Assembly (NCBI GenBank): GCA_004000155.1
Contig: RCSS01000003.1
Span: 1-18,824, forward strand
DNA: 18,824 nucleotides
From: Tubulinosema ratisbonensis
Taxonomy: Eukaryota; Microsporidia; Tubulinosematidae
Reading direction: 5' to 3'
In this document: in pieces, positions 1-8,680 of the stretch
How the letters are laid out: the number at the start of each line of letters is the position of its first letter
How positions within the stretch are numbered: the stretch's first letter is position 1
Program-made: the position numbers and the translations under genes
Notes under the pieces: generated by a model
What the model was told of the DNA's origin: nothing
Databases searched by the model: none
What the model saw: the letters and a program-made list of their open reading frames with translations, nothing else

Positions 1-225
1 GTATAAATACTAAGCGGAACAAATGGATATGGAGTTCAATAAACAATTATTCAAAAAACACTTTTAAAAAGTATTTATTTAAATTATTAAACATTTAAAG
101 TGGTACCAAAGAGATACCATACTTACATTAAAATATTACTGAGTTAATAAATTTTGTATATCTTTAATGCTTAAATTTCTTACATTATAAGATACTTCAT
201 GAAATTTAGTAGAAGAAAGAAGTAG

Positions 226-718
226 ATAAGTGATAACCTTTCTATAAACATTCAATATTATATTAGACTAAAAAAAGGCAAAGAAGTAAGTTTGATCATT
301 GAAGTTGATAAGATTAAATCAAGTAAAATTCAAACAAGGTAGCTTTGAAAGTAAAATATAAGTGAAAAATCTTTAGTGTTAATCATCATAAAAATGAATA
401 TTTTCAGGAATATTTCTGTAGAATTAAAAATACAACAAATGTAATTTTAGAAAAATATTTAAATATTAAAGTAACAGGTTGTTGTTTTTGATATGTTAAT
501 TTTGAAGAAATAAAAATTTAATATTATGTAAAATCAAATTTTACTGTATGTTTCTGATGACCAGGTATAAATATTCATTAAAAAGGTTTAGTAAAAGATC
601 TTCTTACGAATTTTTCATCTCTATATAAAATTAATTGCATTTTTATGTGTTACTGTTTAGATTATTACGAAATTTTATTGACCCCAAAACAGGTGCAAAT
701 AAGGTCATTGAAAATTAG
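226..718 (+). mobile_element. Decayed ISXO2-like (IS1595/Merlin-type) DDE transposase, copy A
   Basis: This is a relic of a cut-and-paste transposase, seen only by translating short pieces. An open stretch from 226 to 339 carries an IIEVDK motif, which matches the first catalytic Asp block of ISXO2-like transposases (usual form VEIDE followed by a basic KY.RGR run). The tail at 671-715 reads NFIDPKTGANKVIEN, very close to the family's NFVDPETGAH...IE signature. Between them, TCT GAT GAC (553-561) followed by a shifted RYKYSL stretch resembles the second-Asp block. The pieces lie in different frames and are interrupted by stops, so no protein can be made. ISXO2-like elements are known in several microsporidian genomes. 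The family assignment rests on the C-terminal motif and is fairly firm; the element ends and terminal repeats were not found. Confidence 0.7.
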
Positions 719-2117
719 TAAAATACTTAAACAGGAAAGTAGAAATTAGAAGTTTTTTTCTGTATTCTGAATTCAAGTTTTATATTTGCTAAATAAATGC
801 TGAAGTGAGGGCGTATTTTTAGAAATAATAGAATTTTTAAAAGATTTTTATTTTTAAAAATTTGTTTGTGATTTAAGTTTTTACAAAGATTACATTTTTG
901 TTAAAGTATTTTTTAAAAAAATACTTAAAGATTGTAAAATAAATTATGAGATATATTTTAGAAATGATTGTAAGTAAAAAAAAATTTGAAAGAATAGTAA
1001 CGGAGAAAAAAGAGCTTTGGAGAAGGTTCTGAATTTTAATTTTAAATAAATTAAAATATACACTTTATTAATAAATTTGTAAAAGAATATTTGACTCAGT
1101 TTTAGAAGACTTTACTAAGTAAAATAATAAGAAATCAACAAGTATATATAATATATAATTAAAAAATCAAAATTAAGATAATTTAACTCGACTGTTGTTA
1201 GAAAAATTTCAAACAATGAAATAATTCTCAATTTAATTTCTTAATTTATAAATTTGTCGGAGAAAAATATAAAAGATAAAAAACTTTTATAATCAATTTA
1301 CCTTTTTTTACAATTAAAAAATGTAATTTTATTACCGATTTCTTTTAAAAATAAGACATTTTATAAATAAAAAGATCATTTAATGAAAATAAGAAACTAA
1401 TAACAACATTCATGACATAACAAATGAAAAATGTAAGAAAGTATTAATTTGATCAAATTCTTTTTTGTTTATGAAATAATCAAAAAATGCCAGTTAAATT
1501 TCAATATTTTTTTATAAAACATACTTTACAAACTAAATTTTGACATAATAATTAATTGTATTATCAATACATATGTTAAAGCAATATTACCATTTAAAAG
1601 CTTATAACTTGCTTTGGTTAGAATTCTTGTATGAGGTTGCAAAACCATAGCAAAAAACATAAAATTATTACAATTGTAATTAACACGCTTAAAAATAAAA
1701 TTCTGTTTTTAAAATGTATAAATCTTTTCCTTTCTTAAGAATTTAAACAATTTTGTTTGTTTATTAATTTCTTGATCAAACTCTTTGTAAACAGTCTACA
1801 TATGCTAAATATTGAATTTATATAAAAATGATAAATAAACTAACACCAAAATTAAACTTTAACATGTAAAAATATCATGTACAGATAAATAATTGATGTG
1901 AGATTTTAATATAAAAAAACGGAAAGAGCATTGTAAGTGTTTAGATTATATATTAAAATTACTAGTCATCCAAAGAAAAAATACATTGGTTTTATTTAGC
2001 TCAAAGCCTTTTTCTTTTTAAATTATTCGCTTCAAGTAGCCCGTGTTTTATAATTTAGGAACATAAAGAATTTACTAAACAAAACTAANTTTTATTGGTC
2101 AATAAATAAAAAATAAT
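719..2117. other. Gene-free AT-rich stretch
   Basis: No open frame of useful length, tRNA or structured RNA was recognised here on either strand. It lies between transposase relic A and the 3' end of the RPC5-like gene. It is probably further decayed mobile-element or intergenic sequence, but no motif supports that directly. Confidence 0.5.
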
Positions 2118-3266
2118 TTAATTAAATTTATTTTTTAAAATCCAATTGGGGCCTTTTTGTTCACAAAATTCTTTCGAAACTTCTTCTATTTCTAAAACAT
2201 TAAATTTACTTGTTAATTCTTTTATTATCTCATTTTTTCTGATTGATCTTTTATTCTTAAATAAATCAATAAATTCACTTCTTAATTTATTTTCATTTTT
2301 TAAAACTAAACAATCATTGCTTAACAAAATAATTTTATCATCTAAAAAAGAAGAAATATTTTTGTAAGAAATTCCTGTTTCTTTTTTTAAAATTTCACAA
2401 CTTAAAATTTTATATTTTTTAAGAAGTAGTAACATAATTTTTTCTTTTTCATTTAAAATTTCTAATTCTTCATTTTCTAACCCTAAACATTCTTCATACC
2501 CTTTTAAATAAAACAAATTTTCTTTTTTATAACACAATTCTTCTAAAATAAAAAATTCTGTTTTTAAAATTTCTTTTGCTTCTTTTAATTTAATAAATTT
2601 ATTTTTTAAAAAGAATTCTAAAAAAGTTTTTCTTTCTTTTTGTATTTCTGAGTCATAAAAAATATTTTTTAAAATAAACCTTCCTTTAAAAAAAATACAC
2701 ATTTCTTTTACCAAAGAAATAGAAATTTCAGGGTAAATTTTTCTTAATTCTTGTAAATTAAATATTTTTAATCTGTGAATTGTTTGGATTATTTCATTTA
2801 AACTATTTTTTTCTATTTTTTCTATTTTTTCTCTTTTAAAAGGAATTATTTTATTGTAAAAATAATTGGAATATTCGTAAAAATATTCTTTTCCTTTGTC
2901 AATAAAAAATTGTTGAAAATAAAAATTAATTCCTTTGTTTCTCATTTCTTTAAATTCAATTTCTTCTTCTTTTATTTCATCAAAATATTGAAATAAATTG
3001 TAAATTTTTTCTATTTTTTTAAAAATTATCATTTTTTCACTGTGAAACACTTTGCCATGGTAAGTTTCTTTTTCTGGTGTATGACCATAACCAAAGAAAA
3101 TAAGAGTTTTTTCCTTTTCTAAATTAGGAACCTTACAGTGTACAAATATACAATCCCCATTTAACTTAAAATTGACTTTTATTATTTGTAAATTTGACTT
3201 TCCTTCTGGAAATTTCAAACTGTAAGTTTTTGCTTTTTCATCTACAAATTTTTTAAAATTATGCAT
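2118..3266 (-). CDS. RPC5: RPC5-like RNA polymerase III subunit (POLR3E/RPC37 family)
   Basis: This is a 382-residue protein with no membrane segment or signal peptide. The match is to the metazoan-type RPC5 C-terminal region. A block around 165-225 (leucine-rich helix, then GRFILK at 195-200, then a long basic helix) resembles an RPC5 winged-helix unit. The C-terminus, with a basic helix near 337-350 and NWILK at 374-378, resembles the GGMWYLK-type ending of human RPC5. The repeated helix-helix-strand pattern suggests several tandem winged helices. RPC5 pairs with RPC4 on Pol III and helps initiation and termination on tRNA and 5S genes. The N-terminal 110 residues are too diverged for me to confirm the RPC4-binding domain. 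The start ATG at 3266 is the first in frame and faces a 226-bp divergent spacer. The assignment is from motif recall, not from an alignment. Confidence 0.6.
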   Translation of the reverse strand: MHNFKKFVDEKAKTYSLKFPEGKSNLQIIKVNFKLNGDCIFVHCKVPNLEKEKTLIFFGYGHTPEKETYHGKVFHSEKMIIFKKIEKIYNLFQYFDEIKEEEIEFKEMRNKGINFYFQQFFIDKGKEYFYEYSNYFYNKIIPFKREKIEKIEKNSLNEIIQTIHRLKIFNLQELRKIYPEISISLVKEMCIFFKGRFILKNIFYDSEIQKERKTFLEFFLKNKFIKLKEAKEILKTEFFILEELCYKKENLFYLKGYEECLGLENEELEILNEKEKIMLLLLKKYKILSCEILKKETGISYKNISSFLDDKIILLSNDCLVLKNENKLRSEFIDLFKNKRSIRKNEIIKELTSKFNVLEIEEVSKEFCEQKGPNWILKNKFN

Positions 3267-3312
3267 AAATATAAAATATTAAAAAAATAAATATTAAAGA
3301 AATATTAAAAAT

Positions 3313-3454
3313 AATCCTCAGAAGCATAAAATAACTAATGTTATTTTATACTGTGGCTCAAGCATTCACATTTCTAAAAAGTGTTAAAAATCTTAGGGTT
3401 GAATTTATCAAAGATAAATTCTCAATGCCAACCACATTTCTTCATCATTGGATT
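3313..3454 (-). ncRNA. Candidate box C/D-like structured RNA
   Basis: Read on the minus strand, the spacer between RPC5 and TRM6 contains stem AATCC, one base, box C ATGATGA (plus 3442-3448), about 120 nt, box D CTGA (plus 3318-3321), then stem GGATT. Stem plus C and D boxes is the canonical box C/D kink-turn layout. The inside is also structured: TGTGG/CCACA (3352-3356 with 3432-3436), GCATT/AATGC (3362-3366 with 3424-3428), a perfect 9-bp hairpin (3401-3421) and a perfect 10-bp hairpin next to box D (3326-3349). A T5 run (3311-3307) follows the 3' end, and an AT-rich TATA-like stretch lies upstream (about 3466-3478). There is no obvious guide segment before box D, so a U3/U8-like processing RNA is more likely than a methylation guide. 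The base composition makes chance matches possible. Confidence 0.4.
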
Positions 3455-3492
3455 TTTAAGGGTTAAAAAATATATTTTATTTCTAGCATAAA

Positions 3493-4344
3493 ATGACAAA
3501 AACAATTTCAAATGAAAAATTTATAATCGTAGAATCAAACAAAAATTTGATAAGAATATTGAAGAAAGATGANACAATAAACACAAGGAAGAATGGCAAA
3601 ATATCATTTGAGTCTGTTTTAGGCAAAAAATTTGATGTATGGTACTCCCAAGAAAATAACCATTTCTTAGAAAATGAATTAGAAATTAATTTGAAAAATA
3701 AAGAAATAAAAAAAAATAAATGTGAATTATCAATCAAAAAAGAAAAAATCAAAAAAAATAATAAAAATAATTTAATAAAATTTAAGGAAATAAATCCTAT
3801 AAATGTATTAGAATTTTGCATAAAAAAGTGTAAGAAGGAAATTAATAATTTAAATATCCCAGCTTTCTGTTATTTAAATTTATTTTTACAACCAAATGAA
3901 ACTATTTTAGTTTATGAAAGTAGAAAAGGATTATTTTTATTTAACATATTTTACAAATTTTATACCACAACTTCTTCTTTGAATGTTTATTCTTTAACAA
4001 AAAATGAACATTTTTTACTTTCTTTACAAGAAAATAATTTAAAAAAATTAGAAATTTTCTCAGAAACTGACAAATTTTTTGACACTTTTTTTATTTTGGA
4101 AGAATGTGATTTTTTAAAAGTTTTAAAATTTTATGACAAAAAATATTTTCAAATTGTTTTATTTTTGAATTATCAATCTGATGTTATTGAAATATTTAAT
4201 TATTTAAAAGAAAGTGATCATATTAACATTAAAATAGTAGATTTTTTCTTTAGAGAATACCAAACCAATGAAAATATTCATCCAATAATAAAACAAAATA
4301 ACAACGATGGGTTTATTATTTCTGCTTATAAAATATTTAAATAA
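3493..4344 (+). CDS. TRM6: TRM6/GCD10, non-catalytic subunit of tRNA m1A58 methyltransferase
   Basis: This is a 283-residue protein. With its catalytic partner TRM61 it would form the nuclear enzyme that methylates adenine 58 of tRNAs, including initiator tRNA; TRM6 itself mainly binds tRNA. The C-terminus is the best evidence: REYQ at 254-257, then a conserved HP at 263-264, then DGFIISA from 272, which is the TRM6 family ending (REYQ...HP...GG.ILSG). The N-terminus (about residues 12-55) has the family's short beta-rich LIRILKK and LGKKFDVWY segments, followed by a lysine/asparagine-rich linker. It is much shorter than yeast TRM6 (about 480 residues), as is usual for microsporidian proteins. 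One codon near residue 27 contains an N. The ATG at 3493 follows TAGCATAAA directly; the same motif precedes RPC19. Confidence 0.85.
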   Translation: MTKTISNEKFIIVESNKNLIRILKKDXTINTRKNGKISFESVLGKKFDVWYSQENNHFLENELEINLKNKEIKKNKCELSIKKEKIKKNNKNNLIKFKEINPINVLEFCIKKCKKEINNLNIPAFCYLNLFLQPNETILVYESRKGLFLFNIFYKFYTTTSSLNVYSLTKNEHFLLSLQENNLKKLEIFSETDKFFDTFFILEECDFLKVLKFYDKKYFQIVLFLNYQSDVIEIFNYLKESDHINIKIVDFFFREYQTNENIHPIIKQNNNDGFIISAYKIFK

Positions 4345-4442
4345 AAAATAATTTTTGAATTTGTTTTTATTTAACCAATAATTTTATTTTTTAACTTCAT
4401 TTTAAAAATAAATTCTTTTTTTTTATTTTATTTTTCAAAAGC

Positions 4443-4712
4443 ATGAAAGATAAAAATGAAAAAGATGAACAATCATTCGTATTAGACAAACTATTTTTAA
4501 AAAGAAAAGACATAAAAGAAGAGCTTAAAAGAATAGAAAAAGACATTTTTAGGAACGAAACAATATGTTTAGATGTATCACAAGGCAGTTCAGTAATGAA
4601 GTCACTAGAATTTTACAGCTCAAATAGATCAGACAGAAAAAAATATGTGATACAAGACAGTGACAGAATTTTCTCAAAAGATTTGCCACAAATTAATAAA
4701 AAAAATAATTAA
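4443..4712 (+). CDS. EAF6: EAF6-like histone acetyltransferase complex subunit
   Basis: This is an 89-residue protein. Residues 14-37 form a charged helical or coiled-coil segment (LKELKK-like, with KRKDIKEEL), then a polar middle, and then the family's most recognisable element: a basic RKK run followed by DSDRIFS at 72-78. EAF6 proteins (Pfam NuA4) end in a similar RKK...DRIFSLSS. EAF6 is a small scaffold subunit of the NuA4 and NuA3-type histone acetyltransferase complexes in the nucleus. The size fits a reduced EAF6 (yeast 113, human 191 residues). It lies 98 bp after TRM6 and 28 bp before RPC19 on the same strand. The C-terminal motif makes the call likely but it rests on few residues. 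Confidence 0.72.
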   Translation: MKDKNEKDEQSFVLDKLFLKRKDIKEELKRIEKDIFRNETICLDVSQGSSVMKSLEFYSSNRSDRKKYVIQDSDRIFSKDLPQINKKNN

Positions 4713-4740
4713 ATTTTTTATTAATTTTTTAGCATAAAAA

Positions 4741-5058
4741 ATGAATGTTAATGATGAATTGAAAGAAGAAGTGCCAAGGCTTAAAACAGTAAATAACCAC
4801 CAAATAGCCATAGGAAATGAGGATCACACACTTATGAACATTTTAAGATACACAATTAACAAGAAATGTGATGATGTTGACTTTTCTGGTTATACAATAC
4901 CACATCCTTCTGAAAAAGTGTCAATTTTTACAGTACAGTACAAAGATGAATGCAAACAAAAGTCTGAAAATATTTACAGTACATTAATAGATGGTTTAGA
5001 AGGAATAGAAGAAATTGGGGAATGTTTGTTAAACCAATTAGAATATTTTGATAAATAA
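4741..5058 (+). CDS. RPC19: RPC19 (AC19), shared subunit of RNA polymerases I and III
   Basis: This is a 105-residue protein covering essentially one RNA-polymerase alpha-like dimerisation domain. The signature NEDHTLMNILRY at 26-37 and YTIPHPSE at 51-58 are the core of RPC19/AC19 (consensus EDHTLGN.LRY and GY.IPHPSE). AC19 forms a heterodimer with AC40 that nucleates assembly of Pol I and Pol III, equivalent to the bacterial alpha dimer. The usual Gly of the HTLGN motif is Met here. The fungal protein is about 140 residues, so the N-terminal tail is trimmed. It starts directly after TAGCATAAAAA and lies 28 bp from EAF6 and 35 bp from the sulfhydryl oxidase. Confidence 0.95.
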   Translation: MNVNDELKEEVPRLKTVNNHQIAIGNEDHTLMNILRYTINKKCDDVDFSGYTIPHPSEKVSIFTVQYKDECKQKSENIYSTLIDGLEGIEEIGECLLNQLEYFDK

Positions 5059-5093
5059 ATTTATTTTTTAAATAAAACATAAACAAAAATAAA

Positions 5094-5573
5094 ATGCATA
5101 AACCAAAGAGTATTTTTACAAAATATGTTATTTTGACTTTTTTAATTGCACTTTTATTTTCATTTATGCACTTTAATCCTAAGGAACATATAGCATTGAT
5201 TAGAAGAAAAATTTTCAAAGAAGCATACGATTACAGAAGAAAGAAGACTGAAATGGAGTACAGAGAAGAATTAGGAAGAAGTACATGGGCATTATTGCAC
5301 ATAATGGCAGCTAAGTATTCTTATTCACCTACAGATATTGAAAAAAAAGATGTAAATGATTTTATTTTTTTATTGGCTAAGGTGTTTCCTTGCATAGAAT
5401 GCAAAGTTCATTTTTCTAAGATGATNCAAGAAAATCCTCCTCAGTTGGATGATCATGATTCTTTTGTAAAATGGGTATGTGAGATACATAACAAAGTTAA
5501 TGTGAGATTAAAGAAACCAGTTTTTGATTGTAGAAGACATGATGAAAGATGGGATTGTGGGTGTAATCAATAA
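5094..5573 (+). CDS. ERV2: ERV/ALR FAD-linked sulfhydryl oxidase, ERV2-like, membrane anchored
   Basis: This is a 159-residue protein. Residues 11-26 are a hydrophobic segment after a short basic N-terminus, predicting a type II signal anchor. The ERV/ALR domain follows: W65 and H69 in GRSTWALLH (FAD contact), redox CIEC at 100-103, HNKVN at 132-136, and the structural C129-X16-C146 pair. The protein ends in a CGC pair at 155-157. Yeast Erv2, the ER enzyme, has just such a C-terminal CGC shuttle disulfide, whereas mitochondrial Erv1 carries its shuttle cysteines at the N-terminus. Family knowledge therefore points to disulfide formation with oxygen as acceptor in the secretory pathway. That would suit cysteine-rich spore-wall and polar-tube proteins; that role is inference. 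One codon (5424-5426) contains an N. Confidence 0.9.
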   Translation: MHKPKSIFTKYVILTFLIALLFSFMHFNPKEHIALIRRKIFKEAYDYRRKKTEMEYREELGRSTWALLHIMAAKYSYSPTDIEKKDVNDFIFLLAKVFPCIECKVHFSKMXQENPPQLDDHDSFVKWVCEIHNKVNVRLKKPVFDCRRHDERWDCGCNQ

Positions 5574-5711
5574 AGCCATTTACTTTTAAGATATTTTATG
5601 ATTTCTAATTACCGTTTACACTTCTTTTTTTACATATTATTTTTAAAAAAAATAAGATTATTTTAATTAAATTTACTTTTTTTTATAAAAAAATAATTTA
5701 ATTTTTACCAC

Positions 5712-8249
5712 ATGAATAAAGACTTAAAAGAATTATTTTCTCCACACGTTGACAGTTTCAACCATTTCTTAGAGACACTTCCAGAGTTAGTCAGTAAAAT
5801 ACCCCCTTATGAAATAAAGGATGACAAAAATACTTTACTAATTTATGTATCAGAGTTTACCATAACAAAACCATTTTTAAATGAAAAAGAGTATCTCTCT
5901 TTAGACAGAAGATTAATGCCTAGAGAGTGTAGAAACAGAATGACAAGCTATAAAGGAAGAGCTATTATAAAATTTAACTTTGTTTTGAATAATGAATTGG
6001 TTCACACAGAAGAAAAAAGCAATGGCTATTTTCCTGTTATGGTAAAAAGCAATTTATGCCACTTAAACGAAAGAATAAAATGTAAAAATAAAAATTATAA
6101 AGAAATGAACCTGTCAGAAGAAACAAAGAAAATTTTGAAAAGAAAGAATTTGCTTGAAAAAAAGACAAATATTTTTTACGGGGATCCTTTAGAAGAAAAA
6201 AATGAGAGTGGTGGATATTTCATAATTAACGGATTAGAAAAGGTTTTTAGATTACTTATTGTACAAAAAAGAAACTTTATTTTTGCACAGAACAAAAATC
6301 ATTACACAAAAAAAGGAAAAAATCTTTCTCCACACTCAGTGATCATGCGTTGTGTAGGGAAAGATGAAATTGCTAATGTAATTTCTTTGCATTACACCAA
6401 CGATGGAAATATTCTTTTGAAAGTGAAAGAAAGAAGAAATGAATTTTTTATTCCATTGATGTTTATTCTTAAAGGAATGACACATGTTTGTGATGAAGAA
6501 TTNTTTAATAAAATAGTAAAAGGTTCTAAAAATGAATTGTTGCGCAGCAGAGTTCTTTTATTTTTGAGAAAAAGTTTACAAAACAAATTAAAAATTGACG
6601 AAGAAGAAAAAAGAGAGGTTAGTGAGGTAGAATATTTAGGTAGTATTTTTAAGACAGTGTTTAGGGAAAGAGGGTTGGACAGCAAAGAAGCATGTGAAAG
6701 ACTCTTTGGATTGATAGCCTGTCATTTAGAAAATTACCATGACAAAGTAAATTTTTTAGTTTTAGCAATCAGAAAGTTAATTTTACTTGTTAATTCAGAA
6801 ATTAAAGAGGATGACCCCGATGACCCTTCTAACCATGAAGTAATTGGTGTTAGTCATTTACTTTCTTTTATTGTCAAAGAAAAATTGAATGAAACTTTGA
6901 GAAATTTAGTTTTTACGTACGCAAAGAAAAAAGGAGAATTAAATTTGAATTTAATTAGAAATTTAGCAAAGAAAATTGAACCAATGGTTTGTCAAAAGGT
7001 AGAAAACTTTTTAGCGACAGGAAATTTTAACACTTTAAGCTGTTCTGATGTGTTACAAGATAAAGGATTTGTAATTTTAGCAGAGAGACTTAATTTTTTA
7101 AGGTTTATCAGCCATTTTAGGTGTGTGAACAGAGGATCTTTTTTTACGAATGTAAAAACAACTACGGTTAGAAAATTAAGACCAGAATCTTATGGATTTA
7201 TTTGTCCTGTTCACACGCCAGACGGCACTCCTTGTGGTATTTTAAACCATTTGTCTTCAGAAGCAACTGTTATTTACAAAAATCAGCCATTTAACACAAA
7301 TATTTTTTCGCAATTTGGTGTGAGTCATCAACAATTTGGATTACCAGTAGTTTTAGATGGGAAGGTAATAGGATATTCTAAGAATACTAAATTACTTGCA
7401 CAAAAAATCAGAGAAGAAAGAGAAAAAGTAGAAGTTGCACTTTTACCAGAAGGATTGTTTATTTTTACAGGAGTAGGAAGGTATTCAAGAGCCATTATAA
7501 ATTTACAAACCAAGAAAGAAGAGAATATTGGAATTATGGAACAACTTTACCTAAAAATAATACCATACAACAAAAAGGTAACTGATTTTAAAGAAGAAAT
7601 ATTTTATCAAGAAAAAAGTATGACATCATTTTTAAGTTTAACAGCTTCTCTCACACCTTTTAGTGATTACAATCAATCACCAAGAAATGTTTATCAATGC
7701 CAAATGGCTAAACAAAGCATGGGAATAAATTGTCATTCATTAAAATACAGAAATGATTCAAAAACATACCAACATTTTTACAATCAAATACCAATCGTAC
7801 AAACTAACAATTATTCTAAATATGATTTACAAGATTATCCTTTGGGAGTGAATACAATCATAGCAGTGTTAAGTTACACAGCTTACGATATGGAAGATGC
7901 TATGATAATCAATAAAAGTAGCAAAGAGAGAGGAATGTTTAATGGATTTGTTTATAAAACAGAGATAATTCACTTAGAAAAAAATCAAAATTTAATAGAA
8001 ATAATCGAAGAAGGCACTTTTCTGACACCTAATTCATTTTTTTATTCTTTTTCAGAGTTTAATGAAAAAAAGGTAAAAAATTACAATGGCATGGAGGGTG
8101 GTTTTGTTGATAAAATAATTTTAGCAGATTCACTTATCATAGTCAGATTAAGAATAGAAAGGAACCCTAACATTGGTGACAAGTTTTGTAGTAGACATGG
8201 TCAAAAAGGAGTGTGTTCATTCCACTACCCAGCGGTNAACTATTTTTAA
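5712..8249 (+). CDS. RPA2: RPA2 (RPA135), second-largest RNA polymerase I subunit, C-terminally truncated
   Basis: The open frame has 845 codons and no internal stop. Pol I-type features include the RPRECRNR-like block near residue 75, GGYFIINGLEK in the protrusion, VHTPDGTPCG (H501-G505) in the fork, NQSPRN with YQCQM before the hybrid-binding region, DMEDAMIINKSS at 726-737 with the acidic pair E728-D729, and GDKF.SRHGQKG ending at G833. RPA2 builds half of the Pol I active-site cleft and transcribes rRNA. After SFHYP (840) the sequence departs from the family within a few codons, next to an N at 8237, and stops. The missing part is the rest of the hybrid-binding domain plus the anchor and clamp with its zinc site, about 200-350 residues compared with full-length homologues. 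No continuation was found in any frame downstream. It is a broken gene, a partial duplicate, or an assembly join. Confidence 0.93.
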   Translation: MNKDLKELFSPHVDSFNHFLETLPELVSKIPPYEIKDDKNTLLIYVSEFTITKPFLNEKEYLSLDRRLMPRECRNRMTSYKGRAIIKFNFVLNNELVHTEEKSNGYFPVMVKSNLCHLNERIKCKNKNYKEMNLSEETKKILKRKNLLEKKTNIFYGDPLEEKNESGGYFIINGLEKVFRLLIVQKRNFIFAQNKNHYTKKGKNLSPHSVIMRCVGKDEIANVISLHYTNDGNILLKVKERRNEFFIPLMFILKGMTHVCDEEXFNKIVKGSKNELLRSRVLLFLRKSLQNKLKIDEEEKREVSEVEYLGSIFKTVFRERGLDSKEACERLFGLIACHLENYHDKVNFLVLAIRKLILLVNSEIKEDDPDDPSNHEVIGVSHLLSFIVKEKLNETLRNLVFTYAKKKGELNLNLIRNLAKKIEPMVCQKVENFLATGNFNTLSCSDVLQDKGFVILAERLNFLRFISHFRCVNRGSFFTNVKTTTVRKLRPESYGFICPVHTPDGTPCGILNHLSSEATVIYKNQPFNTNIFSQFGVSHQQFGLPVVLDGKVIGYSKNTKLLAQKIREEREKVEVALLPEGLFIFTGVGRYSRAIINLQTKKEENIGIMEQLYLKIIPYNKKVTDFKEEIFYQEKSMTSFLSLTASLTPFSDYNQSPRNVYQCQMAKQSMGINCHSLKYRNDSKTYQHFYNQIPIVQTNNYSKYDLQDYPLGVNTIIAVLSYTAYDMEDAMIINKSSKERGMFNGFVYKTEIIHLEKNQNLIEIIEEGTFLTPNSFFYSFSEFNEKKVKNYNGMEGGFVDKIILADSLIIVRLRIERNPNIGDKFCSRHGQKGVCSFHYPAXNYF

Positions 8250-8680
8250 AAAACAAAAATAAATAGTTGTAATCAACTTCTAATGATAATATGATTTTCT
8301 TAAAGCGACATGAGTTTTTAAAGTCTAAAACATGCTGATTTGTGCTCAAATGACCAAAAATTTTGAAAATCTTAGAATAATTTGAGAATAAGTTAAATTA
8401 ACATAACTGACAGTTATTACTGTTTCTATTATTTAAATTTTAATTTTAAATATAGTTGTGCATTAGATAAAGGGCACATCAGTAGCTTAGATTATATTTA
8501 AAAAAACGCACTGAGATAATATATTTATCGTCTTTAATAAATACAAAAATATTTAAAAGGGTTTATGTCTTGAAATTTAGGTTTCTAATGAATATTTCAG
8601 TAAAATGAATAATTAAAAAAATTAATTTCTAATGAAAAAATAAACAACCTCACCAACTCACTATGCAAAAAGAATTATAG
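8250..8680. other. Gene-free sequence directly after truncated RPA2
   Basis: I looked here in all frames for the missing RPA2 C-terminus (GMVPDIL-, FPSRMTIG- and RGRSRGGG-type motifs) and saw none. Stops are dense and no tRNA or hairpin of note is visible. It appears to be the left edge of the second transposon graveyard. Confidence 0.5.

Noticed and set aside
111..130. CATACTTAC as a U1 snRNA 5' end
   Set aside because: Only a short match; the following sequence shows no U1 stem-loops or Sm site.
2146..2367. 73-codon forward open frame
   Set aside because: Antisense to the C-terminal part of the RPC5-like gene and of shadow composition.
3483..3821. 112-codon reverse open frame
   Set aside because: It lies antisense to TRM6 and consists of F/L/I/S-rich residues, the mirror of a K/N/E-rich coding strand; no independent start context or motif.
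4928..5218. 96-codon reverse open frame with a hydrophobic segment
   Set aside because: It overlaps RPC19 and the sulfhydryl oxidase on the opposite strand; its hydrophobicity mirrors their coding strand.
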